From a virus, in the IMG/VR virus record IMGVR_UViG_3300032182_000311, positions 1 through 20,975 of that record: a stretch of DNA of 20,975 nt. One strand, 5' to 3'. The notes beneath the pieces were generated by a model. It ran no database searches and was not told the origin of the DNA. It saw nothing but the letters and a program-made list of their open reading frames with translations. Both the position numbers and the translations under genes were made by a program. How positions within the stretch are numbered: the first letter of the stretch is position 1; every line of letters starts with the position of its first letter. Positions 1 through 7,147 of this stretch are shown here, piece after piece.

Positions 1-2472
1 GCTACGTTGTTGAACGCTCAGCTTGCTTTTGAGGCGCGTCCTGGGCCGGATTTTGTGTTGTGTACGATTTCTGGTGGTAACCTTGTGGCGGAAGATGATT
101 TGGGTAGCATTATTGATCCTCGTTCGCCTACGGCGTTTGTTACTATTGACCGTACGTCTTCGTCTTCTGCTACGTTGCAGGATTTGGAGAGTTTGCAGGC
201 TGCTTCGTTTGATGGGGCCGTGGCGTTGGACGTTAATTCGTCGTTTTCGGGAACATTGTTCCCTGTGGGTACTCGCCAAAATCCTGTTAATAATTTGGCT
301 GATGCAAGGTCTATTTGTATTGAGCGCGGTTTACGTACAATCGTTATTCTTTCCGACACCACGACGCTGACGGTGGGCGACTTCTCTGACGGTTACACCT
401 TCATCGGTGAGTCACCAATTATTACGACTGTCACGATTGACGCTGCGACGAACGTCACGAACTGTCGCTTCCAGAACATGTTTGTGCAGGGGACGCTCGA
501 CAACAACAATGAATTCCGCGAGTGCATCGTCGGAGACATATCGTTCTTCAACGGGGGATTGTTGCAGTGTGCACTGGTGGGAACGATTACGCTGGCGGGC
601 GGTGTTCAGGCACAGATCTATGACTCGTGGAGTGGTATCGCTGATCATTCTGCAAATAATTATGCAGAGATAAACTTGGGCGGCACCGGCCAGGATCTCG
701 TGCTCCGCAACTACACGGGCGGCGTAAGGTTGACCAACTCGACGGGTCCGGCGAACGTGTCTATGGACATCACGAGCGGCAGGGTGTTCTTAGAGCCTTC
801 GATTACTGATGGCGACATTGAGATTAGGGGTAATGCTCGTGTGCAGAACAACAGCACCGGCACCACCATCGTCCGAAACGAGACACTGAATCAGGCGCAG
901 GAGCTAGCGGCGTTTGAGGGTAAGGTGACGGTGGACCCGATCGGCGGGACGACCGGCGAGTACGAATATCCTTATGGCACGCCGGGTTCCCCGGTGCTCA
1001 CGCTTGCCGACGCAAACACGATCGCTTCAAGACGTGGTATTACAGAGATTGCTTTTTTGTCTTCGTATACGTTCCTGTCGGGCGACGACGTGAGCGACAA
1101 ATTGCTGTCCGGTCGTGGACCCGGCACCGTGTTGACGTTCCAGTCCGGCTCGGTCACGACCCGTACGAACTTCCAAGCCTGCACGGTTGAGGGCACGATC
1201 TCGGCGTTCGGCAACTTCAACTTCTGCCACTTCCGAGATGTGCTCGACACGACGACCGGCGCCCACGCCCTCGTCCAGTTCCAGCAGTGCTCGTTTGATT
1301 CGACGTGGACGTTCGGCAGCGCGCACATTGCGAGCATGGAGCTGCTGTATTGCGTGACGGGCGCTACGGCGAAGTCGTTGAACGCCGGGCGAGCGTCGTT
1401 CGATTTTAACGGGGCCGATGTCGACGTAGCATTCCGCAATTACAGCGGCTCTATGGAAATCTCGGGGATCAGTAACGCCCTCGCTGATGTGTCGGTAGAC
1501 TTCTTTTCTGGCTCTGTTCTTGTTGACGCAACGAACACGGACGGTCAGTTGATCCTGCGTGGAGATGCGATTATTACTGATTTTTCAACCGGTACGGCGG
1601 TGACCAATGCGACGATTCATGAGGCGGTCGAGGCGTCGGCGTTTGGTGGTTACGTTACTGTTGATGAGACCAACTTGACGGGCGCTGCTGTAGCAGGAAC
1701 GATTTTTCCTGCGGGGACCGATGAAAGTCCAAGTAACAATATTGAGGACACGATGACGATCGCCAGGGAGCGAGGGCTGGTCGAGATGCGGGTGATCGGC
1801 CCGCTCGTCGTTGATGGGTCGAACAATATTGAGGGCATGACCTTGTTCTGCCGGTTGGTCGGTTCGTCGGTGCAGATTTCCGACAGTGCTGAAGTCAACC
1901 GGGTTGCTTTCTTGAACCTTGCTATCTTTAACAGCACTTTGGAAGAGCGATCTAGCTTTGCTGATTGCTTTGTCTTTAACTGCACATCTCTGCGGGCACG
2001 TCTTCGTAAGTGTGGCCTTTCGCAGACGATTACCTTGTCAGGCGGCGGCACGACTGTTCTAGAAGATTGCTACTCTGGCTATCCTCTAGGTCAGAACAAC
2101 GCCGTTCCTGCGGTGTCTACAATTGATCTTGGAGGGTCTGGCCAGTCTTTGCGTGTTGTGGGTTGGCGAGGCAATCTGGTGATTAGTAATTTGACCGATG
2201 CTGCCGAGTACGCTGAGATTGATGCAGAGTTGGGAAATATCACTATTGATTCTTCTGTGACGGCAGGGTCTATTGTTATCCGTGGGGGCGCTACGGTGAC
2301 TGATAATTCTACGGGCACTGCGGTGGTTACGGTTGATGCAAGTAGTTTGACAGCGGCAGATGTTGCGGAGGCTGTGTGGGCTGAGGATTTGGCTGCGGCG
2401 TCTGCGGGTGCTGGCAAGTATTTGAAGGATACTCGTAATAATTCGTCGGCCACGTTGGGCTTAGTGGGTTAG
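1..2472 (+). CDS. Large three-repeat phage structural protein (5' partial)
   Basis: The reading frame is open from the first base, so the gene very likely begins upstream; the TTG at 7 has no ribosome site. The visible 823 codons hold three diverged modules of about 240 residues. Counting from the TTG, they start at residues 68, 303 and 546. Each opens with an F-x-G-x-V-x-(L/V)-D strand, then a P-x-G-T turn and a conserved E/R-RG-(L/I) segment. Each closes with a strand pair ending in (I/L)-x-(I/L)-RG and then STGT. Short hydrophobic strands with regular Gly/Asn/Cys turns suggest a beta-helix or stacked beta-sandwich, as in fibres, spikes or capsid decorations. The C-terminus has an ADVAEAVWAEDLA helix followed by a GKYLKD segment, a tail seen on many phage virion proteins. 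It lies just before the capsid gene. A virion surface role is inferred; I do not recognise an exact family. Confidence 0.7.
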   Translation, partial: ATLLNAQLAFEARPGPDFVLCTISGGNLVAEDDLGSIIDPRSPTAFVTIDRTSSSSATLQDLESLQAASFDGAVALDVNSSFSGTLFPVGTRQNPVNNLADARSICIERGLRTIVILSDTTTLTVGDFSDGYTFIGESPIITTVTIDAATNVTNCRFQNMFVQGTLDNNNEFRECIVGDISFFNGGLLQCALVGTITLAGGVQAQIYDSWSGIADHSANNYAEINLGGTGQDLVLRNYTGGVRLTNSTGPANVSMDITSGRVFLEPSITDGDIEIRGNARVQNNSTGTTIVRNETLNQAQELAAFEGKVTVDPIGGTTGEYEYPYGTPGSPVLTLADANTIASRRGITEIAFLSSYTFLSGDDVSDKLLSGRGPGTVLTFQSGSVTTRTNFQACTVEGTISAFGNFNFCHFRDVLDTTTGAHALVQFQQCSFDSTWTFGSAHIASMELLYCVTGATAKSLNAGRASFDFNGADVDVAFRNYSGSMEISGISNALADVSVDFFSGSVLVDATNTDGQLILRGDAIITDFSTGTAVTNATIHEAVEASAFGGYVTVDETNLTGAAVAGTIFPAGTDESPSNNIEDTMTIARERGLVEMRVIGPLVVDGSNNIEGMTLFCRLVGSSVQISDSAEVNRVAFLNLAIFNSTLEERSSFADCFVFNCTSLRARLRKCGLSQTITLSGGGTTVLEDCYSGYPLGQNNAVPAVSTIDLGGSGQSLRVVGWRGNLVISNLTDAAEYAEIDAELGNITIDSSVTAGSIVIRGGATVTDNSTGTAVVTVDASSLTAADVAEAVWAEDLAAASAGAGKYLKDTRNNSSATLGLVG
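208..2337 (+). repeat. Three tandem coding repeats of about 0.7 kb
   Basis: Diverged in-frame repeats within the large structural gene start at 208, 913 and 1642 (periods 705 and 729 bases). They are recognised at protein level: matching openings (FDGAVALDV, FEGKVTVD, FGGYVTVD) and matching endings (GDIEIRGNARV, GQLILRGDAII, GSIVIRGGATV, each followed by a STGT motif). DNA identity is low, so they are old duplications or were assembled from different sources. Confidence 0.75.
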
Positions 2473-2489
2473 CGCAGTTTTTGTACTGG

Positions 2490-2519
2490 TTGATTGCGTC
2501 GAGCGATATACATTAAACT
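2490..2519 (+). promoter_or_regulatory. Candidate promoter upstream of capsid gene (distal)
   Basis: TTGATT (2490-2495), 18-nt spacer, TAAACT (2514-2519). The -10 sequence and spacer length match the better promoter at 7527-7556. It lies just after the stop of the upstream gene and about 150 nt before the capsid start. Confidence 0.4.
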
Positions 2520-2540
2520 ATTGTTTGTAAAGAAGACCTA

Positions 2541-2558
2541 GAAACTTGCAAAAGTTTC
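2541..2558 (+). other. Perfect 7-bp hairpin with GCAA loop
   Basis: GAAACTT (2541-2547), loop GCAA, AAGTTTC (2552-2558). The stem is perfect and the loop is of GNRA type. No T-run follows, so a simple terminator is unlikely. It sits between the two promoter candidates for the capsid gene and may be an RNA structure or a protein-binding site. Confidence 0.5.
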
Positions 2559-2563
2559 CGTGA

Positions 2564-2592
2564 TTTACTTTACGTTGATGATAGCATAATAT
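2564..2592 (+). promoter_or_regulatory. Candidate promoter of capsid gene (proximal)
   Basis: TTTACT (2564-2569), 17-nt spacer, TAATAT (2587-2592). Transcription would start near 2599, giving a leader of about 70 nt with two small hairpins before the ribosome site. Confidence 0.45.
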
Positions 2593-2606
2593 TTGACCGG
2601 TGTCAC

Positions 2607-2640
2607 CACATTATGTGTTGGGTCGCCTGTCATTAGACAG
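2607..2640 (+). other. Two small hairpins in capsid mRNA leader
   Basis: CACA-TTA-TGTG (2607-2617) and CTGTC-ATTA-GACAG (2627-2640) lie in tandem just upstream of the Shine-Dalgarno AAGGAG (2657-2662). They may stabilise the capsid transcript or keep the ribosome site clear; this is inference from the inverted repeats. Confidence 0.4.
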
Positions 2641-2668
2641 TAGACATGTTAACCTTAAGGAGAAAAAC

Positions 2669-4006
2669 ATGAGTTTTGATGAGAGTCGGCTCAACGAGGT
2701 AAAGGCTGCGCTTAACGCTAAGATGGCTGAGCAGCAAGAAATCGTTGATTCGATGCAAGTGGAGGGCACCACTGTTATCGCTGATGGCGAGAAGAAGGCT
2801 GCTTTCCGTGCAAACATGGCTGAGATTGATGAGATGAAGAGCCTTATTGATGGCATGTCTTCGCTTCGTGATATTTCGGCTTGGTCGTCTGAGGCTGAGT
2901 ACAAGTCGGTTGCGGCTGAGGTTGCTGCCGGTGTTGAGCGTGAGGTGGCGGCGCATCACCGTACGATTGGTGATGCTTTCCTAGCTTCTGAGGAGTTTAA
3001 GTCGCTTCAGGGCGGTCGTGCGGGTGTGAACATGCACGCTCCGTTTGAGGCGAAGTCGCTTGCTCAGAAGGATCTGTATCCGGAGCTTCCGGGTGGGGCG
3101 CATACTGCTCCTGGCGCTTTTGGTACGGTTCAGCGTGATGGTATTGTTCCGATTGCTCAGCGTCGTAGCCGGGTTCGTGATTTGTTCCCGACCCGTACGA
3201 CGAACGCTGCGGTGATTGAGTACTTCCGTCAGACTGGTTTTGTCACGGCTACTGGTTGGAGTGGTAACAACGCTTCGGTGGTTCCTGATTACGCTGACAG
3301 TCAGTTCTCTGGTGCGACCTATAACGGCGGTACTGGCGGTAAGCCACAGTCGAGCATGACGTTCACTGGCGAGCAGGCTCCGGTTCGGACCATCGCTCAC
3401 TGGGAAGCTGCTCACCGCAACGTGCTTGCCGATGAGCCGCAGCTTCGCAGCATCATCGACAACGAGCTTCTGTATGGTCTTCGTATTCACGAAGATGACC
3501 AGATTCTGCAGGGCACGGGCACTGGTGAGGATCTTCAGGGTATCCGTAACGCCGGTATTCAGACCTATGCTTGGAACTCTGGTACCGTTGGCGACCAGAA
3601 GGTGGATGCTATCCGCCGTGCTGCTACGCTGGCGTACCTTGCGTACTACGAGCCTACTGGTGTGATTGTTCACCCCAGTGATTGGGAAGATATGGAGCTT
3701 ACCAAGAACGACCAGGGTACTTACCTTATGGCGATGTCGGTTGCTTCTGGTGCGGATTCTCGGATCTGGCGAATTCCGGTTATCGACACTCCGGCGATTG
3801 ATGAGGGCTACGCTCTTGTTGGTGCGTTCGGTACGGGCGCTCAGCTTTACGACCGTGAGGCTGCTTCGATCCGTATTTCGGAGAACCACGCCGACTTCTT
3901 CATTCGTAACGCTATCGTGGTGCTGGCTGAGGAGCGTCTCGCTCTTGCGGTCAAGCGTCCCGAGGCTTTCGTTGAAGTCGACTTCACTACCGGTGCTCCC
4001 ACCTGA
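2669..4006 (+). CDS. Major capsid protein (HK97 fold)
   Basis: A 445-aa protein that would form the icosahedral shell. The start is the ATG at 2669, six bases after AAGGAG (2657-2662); an earlier in-frame start at 2600 has no ribosome site. The N-terminal 100 or so residues are charged and helical, with an E/K/M-rich coiled coil, like the delta/scaffold region of HK97 gp5-type proteins. The body follows that family: a segment around RVRDLFPTRTTNAAVIEYFR, an E-loop-like stretch, PVRTIAHWEAAHRNVLADEP (spine helix), a GTGTGEDLQGI turn, VIVHPSDWEDMEL, and the final strands before VKRPEAFVEVDF. It has its own promoter candidates and leader hairpins, and a very strong hairpin just downstream, which suits a highly expressed single-gene unit. 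Codons shift toward C-ending forms in the second half, also in keeping with high expression. Confidence 0.93.
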   Translation: MSFDESRLNEVKAALNAKMAEQQEIVDSMQVEGTTVIADGEKKAAFRANMAEIDEMKSLIDGMSSLRDISAWSSEAEYKSVAAEVAAGVEREVAAHHRTIGDAFLASEEFKSLQGGRAGVNMHAPFEAKSLAQKDLYPELPGGAHTAPGAFGTVQRDGIVPIAQRRSRVRDLFPTRTTNAAVIEYFRQTGFVTATGWSGNNASVVPDYADSQFSGATYNGGTGGKPQSSMTFTGEQAPVRTIAHWEAAHRNVLADEPQLRSIIDNELLYGLRIHEDDQILQGTGTGEDLQGIRNAGIQTYAWNSGTVGDQKVDAIRRAATLAYLAYYEPTGVIVHPSDWEDMELTKNDQGTYLMAMSVASGADSRIWRIPVIDTPAIDEGYALVGAFGTGAQLYDREAASIRISENHADFFIRNAIVVLAEERLALAVKRPEAFVEVDFTTGAPT

Positions 4007-4041
4007 TCCTGAAGGATTAGGATAGGGCCTCGGTCCTGATT

Positions 4042-4073
4042 GAAAGCCCCCGGTCTTCGGACCGGGGGCTTTC
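4042..4073 (+). terminator. Strong hairpin terminator after capsid gene
   Basis: A perfect 14-bp stem, GAAAGCCCCCGGTC (4042-4055) with GACCGGGGGCTTTC (4060-4073), closed by a TTCG tetraloop. There is no long T-run beyond the TTTC inside the stem, so it may act partly as a 3' mRNA stabiliser. The -10 box for the next gene starts six bases later. Confidence 0.75.
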
Positions 4074-4090
4074 GCATATATACTATAAGT
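4056..4090 (+). promoter_or_regulatory. Leaderless promoter overlapping the capsid terminator
   Basis: The -10 box TATACT (4079-4084) lies six bases before the ATG at 4091, so the transcript would start at or next to the start codon. A 17-nt spacer places the -35 at TTCGGA (4056-4061), which is the terminator loop and only a weak match. No Shine-Dalgarno precedes the ATG. Confidence 0.5.
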
Positions 4091-4828
4091 ATGCCCGTTT
4101 TTGATAGTTCCGACGATCTACCGTTTCCAGTTTGGACGAAGCACGACGTTGACTTGTTAGAAGCGATTGACCCCGATTACTGTTGGGGACTTACCAACAT
4201 TGTTGAGTATTTGACTCGACACAACGGGATTCTAGACAGCCACAATTTTGATTTGATTCTACTCATGCACGCTGTTGTGAATTCAGGGGTGCGGGAAGAT
4301 ATTTATTCAATGCAAGGGACTGAGGCAATCGTTAGTGTGGCGAGCGAATTTTGTCTTATTGATTGTTTGTACGATAAGCAGTCTTTAGAGGCGTTGGAGC
4401 TACAAGACAACGGGGTGCTGTATATGGCTGTCCACGAGTCTAGTTCTTCAGCGTTAGATGCTGCTATTTGTTTGTCTGATAGAGAGTCGTCGGTGTTTAG
4501 GAATCGTGTGGTGCGACCGTGTTTGGCGTTGTTTGGGGCGTGGGAGGATTTTGCGGGGACAATCCTTGAAACATTATTGACTTTGGGTGAGTTGTCTACT
4601 AAGATAGGCTTCCTGATCGAATATTTGAAGGCTGCCGAGTTGATACCTTCAGATGATATGATGGCTATGGGTATGTTGTTGAAATTGTCGGATGTAGGTT
4701 TGTTTGATGTTCATTTGGACGACGATCTAGACGGGGTGATTTCTACTAATGTGCAGGCGGCTGGCATATTTTTGTTGTTTTCAGATCGGGAAGATTTGGC
4801 TCGACGGCTAGCTGCCATGACTGAGTAA
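4091..4828 (+). CDS. Unknown 245-aa acidic protein
   Basis: I do not recognise this family. The start ATG at 4091 is chosen because a -10 box (TATACT) lies six bases upstream, fitting a leaderless mRNA; an upstream in-frame ATG at 4040 falls inside the capsid terminator. The protein is acidic and mostly helical by composition, with many Leu, Asp and Glu and several Cys. It has no signal peptide or clear membrane span; hydrophobic stretches such as the one around residues 150-180 look like buried helices. It sits alone between the capsid gene and the reductase, an unusual place for a structural gene, so it is probably an accessory (moron-like) gene. Function is unknown; expression separate from the capsid is inferred. 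Confidence 0.65.
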   Translation: MPVFDSSDDLPFPVWTKHDVDLLEAIDPDYCWGLTNIVEYLTRHNGILDSHNFDLILLMHAVVNSGVREDIYSMQGTEAIVSVASEFCLIDCLYDKQSLEALELQDNGVLYMAVHESSSSALDAAICLSDRESSVFRNRVVRPCLALFGAWEDFAGTILETLLTLGELSTKIGFLIEYLKAAELIPSDDMMAMGMLLKLSDVGLFDVHLDDDLDGVISTNVQAAGIFLLFSDREDLARRLAAMTE

Positions 4829-4835
4829 AAATGTT

Positions 4836-4872
4836 GTTATCGGATGTTGGTTTTCACGTATCTCGTGATAAC
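4836..4872 (+). promoter_or_regulatory. Nested inverted repeat upstream of reductase gene
   Basis: GTTATC (4836-4841) and GATAAC (4867-4872) are exact inverted half-sites. Inside them is a small hairpin, CACG-TATCT-CGTG (4855-4867). It lies between the upstream gene and the reductase promoter region and could be an operator or a weak terminator. No T-run follows. Confidence 0.3.
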
Positions 4873-4906
4873 TTGACGCCTGTCGGGATTGGTATTGGTT
4901 TACAAT
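4873..4906 (+). promoter_or_regulatory. Candidate promoter of ribonucleotide reductase gene
   Basis: TTGACG (4873-4878) and TACAAT (4901-4906) resemble -35 and -10 boxes, but the spacer is 22 nt, too long for a standard sigma-70 promoter. The -10 may work without this -35 or with an activator. The leader to the GTG at 4961 would be about 50 nt. Confidence 0.3.
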
Positions 4907-4960
4907 ACTAAAACCATCTTTATTTTACGACACCTCATTATACCACAAGGAGAAGATACT

Positions 4961-6910
4961 GTGGACCCCTTTATGATTTCTGATGATTTTGTTGACGCTT
5001 ACGCCGATAAAGAACCCGGCTGGGGTTTCAATGGACTCGGCTATATCGTTTACAAGCGCACTTATGCCCGCCCGGTTGCTGGCGGCGAGCGTACTGAGGA
5101 GTGGCACGAGACCATTCAGCGTGTCGTCAACGGTGCACAAGCCATCGGCGCTGGACTGACCCAGGCCGAGGCAGAAACTCTTTATGACAAGCTCTTCTAT
5201 CTCAAGGGCAGTGTTGCTGGTCGTATGCTGTGGCAGCTAGGCACCGACAACAACACCCGCATTGGTGGAGACAGCTTAGTAAATTGCTGGTTTGTTGACG
5301 TTCAGTGCCCTGAAGATTTCTCGTGGGCGATCGACCGTCTTATGCTTGGCGGTGGCGTCGGCTTCTCCTGCAACCAGCCGGAGCGTCTCGGCACCGTGCG
5401 TCATGCCACGGTCACGCACTCTGACGTGAACGATGCTGACTTCATCGTGCCTGATACCCGTGAGGGTTGGGCTGAGCTTATCGAGCGTGTCGTAAAGACT
5501 TTCGTTGGCGGTCCCGAGGTCAAGGACTCTTTGACCTTCGCCACGCACCTTGTCCGTCCGTACGGCGAACCGATCAACGGCTTTGGCGGCACTGCTTCTG
5601 GTCCGGACATTCTGATTCAGGGTGCCCTTCAGATCGCTGACGTGATGTCTGGTGCTGCTGGCCGTCATCTCAACTCGGTTGAGGTTCTCGATATCCTTAA
5701 CATCATCGGTTCGATCGTGGTTGCAGGTAATGTCCGTCGTTCGGCTGAGATCGCTCTGGGCGACGTTGAGGACGAGTCGTACATGATGGCTAAGCGTTGG
5801 GATCTTGGTAACGTACCGAACTATCGTGCTATGTCTAACAACTCGGTGTTTGTTTCTAACGAGCAGATGGGGCGTCTGGCTCTTGACCCGGAAGCCAACA
5901 TTTGGTCTGGCTATAAGGGTAATGGTGAGCCTTATGGTTTCTTCAATCTTGAGAACTCGCGTGAGTTTGGACGTATGGGTGAGGTTCGTCGTGACGATTC
6001 GATTGTGGGCGTTAACCCGTGCGCAGAGATTCCGTTGGCCCATCGTGAGTCCTGCAACCTCTGCGAGATTTTTCTGCCTCGTATCGACTCTCTGGATGAG
6101 TTGATTGAGATTTCTTCGCTGCTGTTCAAGGTGCAGAAGGCTATCTCCGCTATGCCGTACATCGACCACCAGTCGGATGTCATCACCAGCCAGAACATGC
6201 GTCTGGGTCTTGGCGTGACCGGTGTGGCTCAGGCTCTCGACAAGATTGACTGGCTGGACGAGGCTTACGTGTCGCTCCGCAAGCTGGACGAAGAGTGGTC
6301 TGCTGAACGTGGCTGGCCCGAGTCGGTCCGTCTGACCACCGTCAAGCCTTCCGGCACCCTCAGCCTGCTTCCTGGCGTCACCCCTGGCGTCCACCCGGGT
6401 TTCAGCTCCAAGTTCGTCAAGCGTATGCGTATCGCTGCCGACCACCCGCTGGTCCAGTTCTGCGCCGACCACGGGTACGACACCTACCCGGTGCTCAACT
6501 TCGACGGTACCGAGGACGCACGTACTTCGATCATCGACTTCCCGTGCGAGTTCCCTGAGGGCACCGTCCTGGCTGAAGACATGACCGCTATCGAGCAGAT
6601 GGACCTCGTCCGCAAGCTTCAGCGTGTCTGGGCAGACAACGCCGTTTCGGTCACCGTGTACTACCGCATGGAAGAGCTTCCGGGCATCATGGAGTATCTG
6701 GGTCAGCACTGGAAGGAGATGAAGTCGGTTTCGTTCCTGCTTCACTCGGACCACGGTTTCGCTCAGGCTCCGCTTGGTGAGTTGACCGAGGAAGAGTACG
6801 CCGAGATGGTTGGCGCTCTCACTCCGTTCGGTACGGACCACGTCGAAGAGAACACCGCTATGGAGATTGATGATTCAGATTGTGACGGAAATTCCTGCCC
6901 GATTAGGTAG
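4961..6910 (+). CDS. nrdJ: Class II (adenosylcobalamin-dependent) ribonucleoside-triphosphate reductase
   Basis: A 649-aa monomeric RTPR-type enzyme reducing ribonucleoside triphosphates to dNTPs with a thiyl radical made from coenzyme B12. The start is GTG 4961, eight bases after AAGGAG (4947-4952). The active site is visible: NPCAE at 352-356 gives the radical Cys354 and Glu356; Cys109 (SLVNCWF) and Cys365 (ESCNLCE) form the substrate-reducing pair. The 11-residue spacing from Cys354 to Cys365 equals C408-C419 of the Lactobacillus leichmannii enzyme. The C-terminus has Cys641-x4-Cys646 three residues from the end, matching its C731/C736 swinging pair. PSGTLSLLPGVTPGVHPGF (from 463) is also typical. 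It is about 90 residues shorter than the 739-aa Lactobacillus enzyme. The 3' half is strongly C-ending in codon use, unlike the T-ending genes that follow. Such enzymes are common in phages, usually with replication genes; here it follows the capsid gene. Confidence 0.95.
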   Translation: MDPFMISDDFVDAYADKEPGWGFNGLGYIVYKRTYARPVAGGERTEEWHETIQRVVNGAQAIGAGLTQAEAETLYDKLFYLKGSVAGRMLWQLGTDNNTRIGGDSLVNCWFVDVQCPEDFSWAIDRLMLGGGVGFSCNQPERLGTVRHATVTHSDVNDADFIVPDTREGWAELIERVVKTFVGGPEVKDSLTFATHLVRPYGEPINGFGGTASGPDILIQGALQIADVMSGAAGRHLNSVEVLDILNIIGSIVVAGNVRRSAEIALGDVEDESYMMAKRWDLGNVPNYRAMSNNSVFVSNEQMGRLALDPEANIWSGYKGNGEPYGFFNLENSREFGRMGEVRRDDSIVGVNPCAEIPLAHRESCNLCEIFLPRIDSLDELIEISSLLFKVQKAISAMPYIDHQSDVITSQNMRLGLGVTGVAQALDKIDWLDEAYVSLRKLDEEWSAERGWPESVRLTTVKPSGTLSLLPGVTPGVHPGFSSKFVKRMRIAADHPLVQFCADHGYDTYPVLNFDGTEDARTSIIDFPCEFPEGTVLAEDMTAIEQMDLVRKLQRVWADNAVSVTVYYRMEELPGIMEYLGQHWKEMKSVSFLLHSDHGFAQAPLGELTEEEYAEMVGALTPFGTDHVEENTAMEIDDSDCDGNSCPIR

Positions 6911-6916
6911 CTTTCA

Positions 6917-6931
6917 TGCACCATCGGTGCA
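6917..6931 (+). other. Small hairpin after reductase gene
   Basis: TGCACC-ATC-GGTGCA, a perfect 6-bp stem starting seven bases after the reductase stop. No T-run follows, so termination here is doubtful; 3' end protection is possible. Confidence 0.35.
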
Positions 6932-7012
6932 ATCTGGCGGGCTAAGGCGAATTTAATATTATAGTCTAGAAAGTTGCAGTCACCTGTAGATTCGGTGGTT
7001 AAAGTATTTTTG

Positions 7013-7072
7013 TACCGGCAAAATGACTAACCCCGAAGGAGGAGATTGTGATTATCGGCTAAGGTGCCGGTA
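7013..7072 (+). ncRNA. Predicted structured RNA with internal ribosome site and four-codon minigene
   Basis: Within the 237-nt gap between the reductase and the next gene, TACCGGCA (7013-7020) pairs exactly with TGCCGGTA (7065-7072). Inside, CCGA (7033-7036) can pair with TCGG (7055-7058). The loop presents a very strong Shine-Dalgarno, AAGGAGGAG (7036-7044), followed by GTG ATT ATC GGC TAA (7048-7062), a four-codon reading frame. A terminator lies about 25 nt downstream. It could be a small RNA, a regulatory leader or a phage minigene; I do not recognise a known RNA family. It is too short and wrongly spaced for a tRNA. Confidence 0.4.
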
Positions 7073-7096
7073 GCTGTAAAGCAATCAACATCTGTG

Positions 7097-7136
7097 GCGG
7101 GGTTTGGTCGGTTTGACTGAACCCCGCTTTGTTGTT
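7097..7136 (+). terminator. Rho-independent terminator
   Basis: GCGGGGTT (7097-7104) pairs with AACCCCGC (7120-7127), followed by TTTGTTGTT. It ends transcription from the reductase/structured-RNA region. The -35 box of the next gene lies in its loop. Confidence 0.7.
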
Positions 7137-7141
7137 AGAGT
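7113..7141 (+). promoter_or_regulatory. Leaderless promoter embedded in a terminator
   Basis: TTGACT (7113-7118), 17-nt spacer, TAGAGT (7136-7141), then six bases to the ATG at 7148. The -35 box occupies the loop of the terminator hairpin and the -10 begins at the end of its T-tract. No Shine-Dalgarno precedes the ATG, so a leaderless mRNA is likely. Confidence 0.6.
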
Positions 7142-7147
7142 AGGGGT

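Noticed and set aside
7-9. TTG at 7 as the true start of the first gene
   Set aside because: The frame is open to the window edge and no ribosome site can be judged; a start upstream of the window is more likely.
2981-3889. 302-aa open frame on the minus strand opposite the capsid gene
   Set aside because: Composition is typical of an antisense shadow and the capsid frame is certain.
4829-4960. Cobalamin riboswitch before the B12-dependent reductase
   Set aside because: The region is too short and I see no B12-box-like conserved core.
5276-6841. 521-aa open frame on the minus strand inside the reductase gene
   Set aside because: It mirrors a clearly real coding gene, is Arg/His/Val-rich with no family pattern, and has no ribosome site. 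It is a codon-bias shadow.
7013-7072. tRNA gene
   Set aside because: The 8-bp outer stem looks like an acceptor stem, but the total is only 60 nt with no T-loop, D-arm or CCA.
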